Assembly (NCBI GenBank): GCA_910585565.1
Contig: CAJUFC010000099.1
Coordinates: forward strand, 1 to 6,743
Reading direction: 5' to 3'
DNA length: 6,743 nt
DNA from: an uncultured Eggerthellaceae bacterium
GTDB taxonomy: Bacteria; Actinomycetota; Coriobacteriia; Coriobacteriales; Eggerthellaceae
Below the pieces are notes generated by a model, which saw only the letters and a program-made list of their open reading frames with translations, did not search any database and was not told where the DNA came from. Below, piece after piece: positions 1-5,031 of this stretch (positions are counted from its first letter, which is position 1; every line of letters begins with the position of its first letter). Made by a program: the position numbers and the translations under genes.

Positions 1-3000
1 AAGAGCCACCTCGAGCTCACCCCCGAGGAGGCAGCCGAGAAGGCGGCCCGTCGGGGCGAGGACCCGCAGGCCGGGCTCTCCTTCTCCTACCAGGCGAGCA
101 TGGACCTCTCGGTCAGGTGGGCAGGAGACAAGACGGCCACGCCCGCGCACATAGACGTCCCTGCCTACGCCAAGGTGGACGGCGTCACCTACCAGGTGAC
201 GCAGATCGAGCCCAATGCCTTCGAGAGTGCCGTCTTCCTATCGAGCGTCGCCATCCCCGAGGGCGTGACCTCGATCGGCGAGTCCGCCTTCGCCGGCTGC
301 GCCAACCTCAAGTCCGTGAGCCTGCCCACGACCCTCAAGGCCATCGACTACGCCGCCTTCAAGGGCACCGCCCTCGAGTCAGTAGACATCCCCGGCTCAG
401 TTCGTTGGGTCGGCGGCGAGGCCTTCGCCGACTCTCCAGCTGAAGTTCAAATGCGAAGCGCGGGCTGGCCGTCAACAGATAGGCAAGTAGTTGAGGAGAA
501 TCAGCCGACCCCTGAGGATGAGTCTGTGTTGGCATCAGGGGAGATGAGCTCCTATGTAGCATCGACTACCATTTCTGCGCCAATTAATACGCCAGCAAAT
601 CTCGACAATTACTCGCAGCCATTGCCGAGTTTGCCTCTTAACTATCATTATATGGGCGCTTTGCTTAGCCCGTATTACGATATATATTATGCGAATACGA
701 CACATAGGCTTGACTCCGAAGGAGTCCATCCAGCTCCCGCCTCCATCGTCGCCTCAGGGAATAAGATTGATTCCACGAACAATGGCAAGATAGCCATCGG
801 GTCATATGCGGGTCATGGAGGCCGTAACAGCAAGATAGTGCAAGTTGGCTCGAAGCGCTGTTGGTTCATAGAGTTATGCTACACATATGGCGTTGCAGCC
901 CCAGAGGCTACCGCCCACTACTTAGGCTATGTTTTTGTGCCGAAGGATAATTATTACATTACGGGTGCCTATCGATATCTTGCTGCCGGAGATTATGACT
1001 ATGGCAGCATAACCACGACTCAGCATGGTAACTTGCTAACTGAAGCTTGGGCTTTCTGGGATGTCACTAGCGGGTATGTCTATCCCACCCTTGCCTTTGA
1101 GAATAACCTGCTATCTGTTGCAGACGAGAGCTCGGATTCCCTGTCTCTTGTTCCTCAGGGAACCACTTCATGGACAGGCAGCGGCACAAAAGCTAAAGCC
1201 GAAGATAAATTTACCGTCGTTCCCAAGGCTGGCTACACGCTCGGCGAGGTTACGGTAACCGGCGAGGGCACCACGTATGACGCGGCCACCAACACCCTCA
1301 CGATGGGTTGGGCGGACTCCACCGTTTCCGCGGAGCTCATTCCCAATGACATCAATATCCAGGTGGCGCTGGGGCCGCATGGGTCTTCGGCGGCGCTGGA
1401 CGTGAAGGCGGGCACGCCGTACGAGGGCAACGTCGAGATGGGCGACCAGCAGACGAGCGACAGCCTGGGCGCTTACTACGACCTCAAGATCGGCACCGAG
1501 GCCACGAAGGACAACCCGGGGCACAGCTCGGCTGACGGCTCGGCCATGACGAACAAGGCGACCGTTTCCGTGGTCAATACGGGGTCGGGCACCAACAAGC
1601 GCTCAATCGTGCAGTTCAAGACGTCGGAGGCCGACGGGCGCAAGCTGGGATGCGAGGTGTCGGCGACCTCCAAGAACGGCTGGATGCAGGACTACTGGAA
1701 GCTGGTCAACGTCGACACGGGCGCCGAGGTCGTGCTGGGCGCGGCGGGCGTCGACATCGACTACACGCACCAGTGGCGGCTCGTGCTGGCGCATTCGGGC
1801 GCTGACTACGGCATCGCGTACGACCGCAACAACTCGGACGTGTGGACCGGCCCTGACACCAACCAGGGCTCATACAACACGGCCACCGGCTTCAACAATC
1901 TGCCTGTGCCCGTGCGAAACGGCTTCTGGTTCGCGGGCTGGAGGTGGGCGAACTCGGGCGACATGGACGCCGAGGACACGACGGGCAACGCCATCGGCTC
2001 GTGGTGGAACGGCACCGATGACGCCAGCGCGCGCCAGTTCGGCATCCCGGCCGGCGCCTATGGGCAGGCCAACCTTGTCGCCACCTGGATGCCCAAGGTC
2101 TACCAGGTGAACTATGATGTGAACGCGACCGAAATAACCGAGGTGGTGGACGGCACCACGACCACGCACAACATGGCGACGCAGCCCGACGTGGCTTACT
2201 TCATCCACCCGCAGGCGCGCAGCGTCATCGCGGAGGGCTCGGGCAACGCGTGGACCCCGCTTACGTGGGACAGCGCGACCGACGATCAGAAGGGCCGCAT
2301 CCGCGAGGTGGACCTCACCTATCTCGACGCGGACGGCAACACGCAAGACATCACCTCCGCGCAGCTCGACTACACGTTCGCCGAGTCGACGCTCGAAGGC
2401 TTCCAGTACGAGGGGTGGACCACCTCCCGCATCAGCGCCGGCACGACGCCGAGCGACAGCGGCCTGGCGGGCCCGTGGAAGCACCTGTTCAACGACGGCA
2501 GCCACGACCTCAACAACGAGAGCACCATCTTCGGCTCGTACTGGACGACCGACCAGGTGCGGCCGGATGGCGGCTACAACGACAACAACCGGGCGACCGT
2601 CTATGGCGTGTGGTCGCGCGTGGGCGAGGTCACGGTGACGCTGGGCGCCGAGCAGCCCCATGAGGCGCGCAAGGACGGCACCGTGAACGACGGCGAGGAG
2701 ATCACCGGCGGCATCGTGGGCGTGAACCAGTCGATTCAGTACTGGCAGAAGCGCGGCCTGTTCGTCTACGGCGAGCTGCTGCCGGCGAACGACCCCGACC
2801 ACACGACGCAAACCGAGTTCGACCAGGAGGCGTTGGAGGCGGCCATCGCGGAGGGCAAGGACGTGCAGCTCACCGAGAGCAGGCTGCAGTTCTCCGACCT
2901 GAAGCGCACAGGCTTCCGCTTCCTCGGCTGGGGCGAGCGCGGGGCCGACGGCTCTCCCGCCAAGGTGTACGTGCGCTACCTCGAGGGTCCAGACGGCAGC

Positions 3001-4743
3001 ACGGCGGCCGGCTTCTACCTGACGCCTGACGGCATGAGCCACGTGCTGGAGTGGGAGGCGATGCCGCCCACGAACGCCGAAGGCGAACTGGCCGAGACCT
3101 GGGACGCCCTGTGGGAGATCCGCACCTACGAGATCACCCTGCACGTGCCAGCCTCCACGGTCAAGAACACCAACGGCAACGGCTGGTCCGAGGCGTCCTA
3201 CCGCTGGGAGCAGGACGTGCAGGCAGGCTCCGACGGCGTGTCGACCGTGTCCAGCTGGCGCAAGGCCAAGAGGGAATGGAAGTACTGGGATGTGTTCTAC
3301 GTCCCCTACTACGAGCTGAACAGCCCGTTCAACACGTATCGCGGCTGGTTCCGCGGCTCGCTCGGGGCTGACGGCGGCTTCCAGTTCAAGGACGACGACA
3401 CCTTCGAGTCCGGCGGCCAGACCTACCGCAAGCCGGTCATCACCGAGGCGCAGGGCCAGGCCCAAGCGAACGGCAGCCTCGACTCGGGCGAGGCGGCCTT
3501 CCGCGTGACGGCGGCAAACCTCGATCCGAAGAAGCTGTGGGATGGCGCCGTGGCCGGGCAGGAGACCGACCTGGACAACGTGTCTGCCCCCGACGGATCG
3601 ATGGAGCTGTGGCTGTATGCGGAGCCCGTGTTCATCAACGTGACCGCGCCGATGGGCGTGTTCCTGGCGAACGACGAGCCGTACGTTGTGGGCAGCGACC
3701 CGCGCATGGCGCTCGAGGAGGAGGCCACGTTCACCGTCAAGGAGAGCAACCAGGACCTGGTGCTCACGAGCATCACGGCGACCGACATCGTCGAGGCCGA
3801 CGTGAACCAGACCACCAACCAGGTAGACGTGAAGACGACGACCGACGACACGCAAACCACGACCGGCGAGAACGTGAGCCGCGCAAGTGGCATGTGCTAC
3901 CAGATGTTCGACGTCAAGAACGACGTGGCGACGGACCCCGCCGGCGGCGATCAGACCAAGTGGAACCTCGACAACGCGCGCATCTTCTGGGTGTCGCCCA
4001 TCGAGACGGTAAACGAGTACATCAAGGACACCAACCAGGACCCGGGCCAGCATGACATGGGCAAGCGCGTCTACTTCGGGTTCGGCGGCGGCAAGAAGGC
4101 CGCCAACCACCTCGGCGACAACGTGGTGGAGGATGACCCAGACGCGTCCGACGACGGCAACCTGCTGGACGCCTTCCGGCTGAAGCAGGGCTATGGCACC
4201 GCGGGCCTGGCCGGCAAGGACGGCCACAAGGTGGCCACCGACGCCGAGGGCACGAGCTATGTGTATGACGCGACCCGCGACCAGTACGGCAAGACCGTCG
4301 GCGAGGGCGAGGAGGCCCGCACCGTGTGGTGCACGTGGGCCGCGAAGCCGGGCGACGCCAACGGGCGGCTCGTACTGACGCCGGTCGGCGGGGGCGCGGA
4401 CGCCCATACCGTCGACGTGTCCCGTCCCATCGTCTGGCGCGACTACTCGTTCTGGTACGGGCTGGATTTGGACAAGTGCTCGTTCAATCTGGGCGCCATT
4501 CAGTCGATGGTGGAGGACGAGAGCGCGTGGAGCTACAACGTCGGCTACAAGAAGCCGCTTGTCAAGCTCATGTTCACCTTCGCGGTGGAGCGCGTGCCCA
4601 ACGTGAGCTATGGCGCCGTGGGACTCTCTGCCTACGGCGACGGCGAGGCCGAGGCTGCCGCCCTGGCGACGCGCGCCGGCACCGCCGGCGGCGACATCGA
4701 CGCCGAGGCCATCGTGAGCGTCGGCCCGGCGAGCGTGGCATAA
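1..4743 (+). CDS. Giant BspA-LRR / InlB-B-repeat surface protein (5' partial)
   Basis: The reading frame is open from base 1 to the TAA at 4741-4743, so the true start lies upstream; 1580 residues are visible. Numbering from base 1, the order is: about 57 residues leading into BspA-type leucine-rich repeats (residues 58-147), an unrecognised Tyr-rich region (about 150-385), a divergent InlB-like unit (about 387-447), four enlarged InlB-B-like units (451-696, 700-871, 876-1038, 1042-1207), and a C-terminal beta-rich region (1208-1580). Leucine-rich repeats of this type and InlB-B repeats are known from exported adhesins of gut and oral bacteria, so I infer an extracellular binding role; no catalytic motif is visible. 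The signal peptide would be in the missing 5' part. The C-terminus ends in an Ala/Gly-rich tail (about 1546-1580) with no LPxTG, hydrophobic helix or basic tail. The segment coding for the Tyr-rich region is clearly lower in GC than the rest. The ligand is unknown. Confidence 0.93.
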   Translation, partial: KSHLELTPEEAAEKAARRGEDPQAGLSFSYQASMDLSVRWAGDKTATPAHIDVPAYAKVDGVTYQVTQIEPNAFESAVFLSSVAIPEGVTSIGESAFAGCANLKSVSLPTTLKAIDYAAFKGTALESVDIPGSVRWVGGEAFADSPAEVQMRSAGWPSTDRQVVEENQPTPEDESVLASGEMSSYVASTTISAPINTPANLDNYSQPLPSLPLNYHYMGALLSPYYDIYYANTTHRLDSEGVHPAPASIVASGNKIDSTNNGKIAIGSYAGHGGRNSKIVQVGSKRCWFIELCYTYGVAAPEATAHYLGYVFVPKDNYYITGAYRYLAAGDYDYGSITTTQHGNLLTEAWAFWDVTSGYVYPTLAFENNLLSVADESSDSLSLVPQGTTSWTGSGTKAKAEDKFTVVPKAGYTLGEVTVTGEGTTYDAATNTLTMGWADSTVSAELIPNDINIQVALGPHGSSAALDVKAGTPYEGNVEMGDQQTSDSLGAYYDLKIGTEATKDNPGHSSADGSAMTNKATVSVVNTGSGTNKRSIVQFKTSEADGRKLGCEVSATSKNGWMQDYWKLVNVDTGAEVVLGAAGVDIDYTHQWRLVLAHSGADYGIAYDRNNSDVWTGPDTNQGSYNTATGFNNLPVPVRNGFWFAGWRWANSGDMDAEDTTGNAIGSWWNGTDDASARQFGIPAGAYGQANLVATWMPKVYQVNYDVNATEITEVVDGTTTTHNMATQPDVAYFIHPQARSVIAEGSGNAWTPLTWDSATDDQKGRIREVDLTYLDADGNTQDITSAQLDYTFAESTLEGFQYEGWTTSRISAGTTPSDSGLAGPWKHLFNDGSHDLNNESTIFGSYWTTDQVRPDGGYNDNNRATVYGVWSRVGEVTVTLGAEQPHEARKDGTVNDGEEITGGIVGVNQSIQYWQKRGLFVYGELLPANDPDHTTQTEFDQEALEAAIAEGKDVQLTESRLQFSDLKRTGFRFLGWGERGADGSPAKVYVRYLEGPDGSTAAGFYLTPDGMSHVLEWEAMPPTNAEGELAETWDALWEIRTYEITLHVPASTVKNTNGNGWSEASYRWEQDVQAGSDGVSTVSSWRKAKREWKYWDVFYVPYYELNSPFNTYRGWFRGSLGADGGFQFKDDDTFESGGQTYRKPVITEAQGQAQANGSLDSGEAAFRVTAANLDPKKLWDGAVAGQETDLDNVSAPDGSMELWLYAEPVFINVTAPMGVFLANDEPYVVGSDPRMALEEEATFTVKESNQDLVLTSITATDIVEADVNQTTNQVDVKTTTDDTQTTTGENVSRASGMCYQMFDVKNDVATDPAGGDQTKWNLDNARIFWVSPIETVNEYIKDTNQDPGQHDMGKRVYFGFGGGKKAANHLGDNVVEDDPDASDDGNLLDAFRLKQGYGTAGLAGKDGHKVATDAEGTSYVYDATRDQYGKTVGEGEEARTVWCTWAAKPGDANGRLVLTPVGGGADAHTVDVSRPIVWRDYSFWYGLDLDKCSFNLGAIQSMVEDESAWSYNVGYKKPLVKLMFTFAVERVPNVSYGAVGLSAYGDGEAEAAALATRAGTAGGDIDAEAIVSVGPASVA
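172..441 (+). repeat. BspA-type leucine-rich repeats (LRR_5-like)
   Basis: Residues 58-147 of the first protein contain three recognisable tandem units of about 22-23 residues, starting at residues 81, 104 and 126, with a degenerate unit before them (58-80). The best copy reads VAIPEGVTSIGESAFAGC. The later copies keep the S-V-x-[IL]-P start and the A-F near the end (SVSLPTTLKAIDYAAF, SVDIPGSVRWVGGEAF). The pattern S-V-x-I-P-x-x-V-x-x-I-G-x-x-A-F-x-x-C is the hallmark of BspA-type repeats, which form a solenoid used in binding host or bacterial surfaces. More copies may lie upstream of the window. The array ends where base composition shifts. Confidence 0.88.
430..1230 (+). other. AT-richer segment coding for an unrecognised Tyr-rich domain
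   Basis: This stretch stays in the frame of the first gene but differs in composition. By hand count, the 60-base lines starting at 601, 661 and 901 are about 47%, 40% and 43% G+C, against about 67% for the line at 2461. Codons rare elsewhere in the window are common here: ATA Ile (for example in AAG ATA GCC, TTC ATA GAG), TTA Leu (GAG TTA TGC, TAC TTA GGC), and TAT, GAT and AAT. The encoded residues (about 145-410) are rich in Tyr, Asn, Ser and Thr, with clusters such as LNYHYMGALLSPYYDIYY. I do not recognise the domain. The sharp change at both ends and the kept frame suggest an in-frame swap of a domain from a lower-GC source; this is inference. Confidence 0.75.
1159..1341 (+). repeat. Divergent InlB-like unit
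   Basis: Residues about 387-447 of the first protein read as a single divergent InlB-type unit. The core is FTVVPKAGYTLGEVTVTG, followed by a short linker, an N-T-L-T-M strand and a closing strand SAELI. This matches the known style V-x-A-x-P-x-x-G-Y-x-[VL]-x-x-V-x-V-x-G...F-T-M-P...V-x-A-x-F. The switch from AT-richer to GC-rich DNA falls inside this unit, near the codons for PKAGYTL (about 1225-1235). The assignment is by eye only. Confidence 0.45.
1351..3621 (+). repeat. Four enlarged InlB-B / Listeria-Bacteroides-type units
   Basis: Four consecutive units can be bounded by the family landmarks: an opening beta strand, a central aromatic-x-x-G-W, and a closing [LV]-x-x-x-W strand. Unit 1 (1351-2088) has FWFAGW and ends LVATW. 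Unit 2 (2098-2613) opens YQVNYDVN, has FQYEGW and ends VYGVW. Unit 3 (2626-3114) opens EVTVTLG, has FRFLGW and ends WDALW. Unit 4 (3124-3621) opens TYEITLHVP, has TYRGW and ends LWLYA. Canonical units are about 70 residues; these are about 165-245, with the extra length both before and after the G-W. The successive G-W dipeptides are at residues 646, 805, 976 and 1115. Such repeats act as extended stalks in surface proteins. The insertions are not recognised. Confidence 0.7.
3622..4743 (+). other. C-terminal beta-rich region of the first protein, no anchor
   Basis: Residues 1208-1580 begin with the strand FINVTAPMGVF and continue with EEATFTVKESNQDLVLTSI. A Thr/Asp/Gln-rich stretch follows (about 1270-1290), then WNLDNARIFWV, a Gly-rich piece FGFGGGKK, and near the end VKLMFTFAVERV. 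This order (V-x-[AV]-P-x-x-V-x-F strand, then a middle part, then a closing F-T-F strand) resembles beta-sandwich modules that I recall at the ends of Gram-positive surface proteins, but I cannot name the family. Three cysteines are present (1299, 1444, 1493). The last 35 residues are Ala/Gly/Glu-rich and lack LPxTG, a hydrophobic span and a basic tail. Confidence 0.5.
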
Positions 4744-4755
4744 AGGGCCGCTGCG

Positions 4756-4794
4756 GGCCGATGGGGGTGGGGCGCATTCCTGCCCCTATCGGCT
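4756..4794 (+). terminator. GC-rich hairpin after the first gene, possible terminator
   Basis: The arms at 4756-4767 (GGCCGATGGGGG) and 4783-4794 (CCCCTATCGGCT) can pair over 12 positions, including two G-U wobbles, around a 15-base loop. The hairpin lies 12 bases after the stop codon of the first gene, the usual place for a terminator. No T-tract follows, so intrinsic termination is uncertain. It could instead be a 3'-end stabilising structure or chance pairing in GC-rich DNA. Confidence 0.35.
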
Positions 4795-4807
4795 GGCGCA
4801 GGCCAGC
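4792..4807 (+). other. Short inverted repeat overlapping the preceding hairpin
   Basis: GCTGGC (4792-4797) and GCCAGC (4802-4807) form a perfect six-pair stem with a GCAG loop. Its left arm shares bases 4792-4794 with the right arm of the larger upstream hairpin, so the full forms of the two structures exclude each other. The role is unknown. Confidence 0.25.
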
Positions 4808-4854
4808 GCGCGGCGGATTGCGTTCGGGCATCGCCCTGTTGGCGCCCTGTTTCT

Positions 4855-4876
4855 CCGGCCCCTCAGCGGGGCGCGG
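4855..4876 (+). other. Inverted repeat in the leader of the second gene
   Basis: CCGGCCCC (4855-4862) pairs with GGGGC plus CGG (4868-4872 and 4874-4876), leaving G4873 bulged and a TCAGC loop. It sits 53 bases before the second gene's start and could be a terminator of the first gene or a leader structure of the second. No T-tract follows. Chance pairing is possible at this GC content. Confidence 0.3.
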
Positions 4877-4914
4877 GTTCGGCCATTCCAGCCAAGACGA
4901 AGAGGCAAGCGTGT

Positions 4915-4920
4915 AGGAAG
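4915..4920 (+). promoter_or_regulatory. Ribosome binding site of the second gene
   Basis: AGGAAG at 4915-4920 lies nine bases before the ATG at 4930, a suitable distance for a Shine-Dalgarno sequence. It supports this start codon, which also gives a complete signal peptide. Confidence 0.75.
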
Positions 4921-4929
4921 AAAACTCTC

Positions 4930-5031
4930 ATGTCTATTCTCAGGACATATCGAAGCGCCTTGCTGGCTCTGGTGGCGGCATTGGCGCTCGCTTTTGCGAG
5001 CGTCGGCATCGCGCCGGCGAGCGCGTGGGCC
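4930..5031 (+). other. Sec signal peptide of the second gene
   Basis: The first residues show a basic n-region (R5, R8), a hydrophobic core ALLALVAALALAFASVG (10-26) and two overlapping A-x-A cleavage sites, after A32 (A-S-A) or A34 (A-W-A). The mature protein would start just before the first copy of the short motif. No lipobox cysteine is present, so a lipoprotein is excluded. Confidence 0.88.

Noticed and set aside
100..102. ATG at 100 as the start of the first gene
   Set aside because: The frame is open back to base 1 with the same codon style, no ribosome binding site precedes this ATG, no signal peptide follows it, and the upstream residues (LSFSYQAS) run smoothly into the leucine-rich-repeat lead-in.
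3790..3873. Thr/Asp/Gln-rich low-complexity stretch as a tandem repeat
   Set aside because: The ACGACG/ACCACG-like words do not keep a regular period. It reads as a Thr-rich linker within the C-terminal region.
1870..4407. Very long open frame on the - strand (845 codons)
   Set aside because: It mirrors the first gene, whose + strand protein shows recognisable repeats. The antisense product is an Arg/Val/Ala/His/Gly-rich low-complexity sequence with no motif. Long antisense frames are expected where codons end in G or C.
4818..4823. TTGCGT as a possible -35 element for the second gene
   Set aside because: No -10-like hexamer lies 16-19 bases downstream; the stretch there is GC-rich. No promoter is called.
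4326..4916. Open frame spanning the end of the first gene and the intergenic region
   Set aside because: Most of it overlaps the first gene in another frame and is Arg/Gly-rich; no ribosome binding site or domain supports it.
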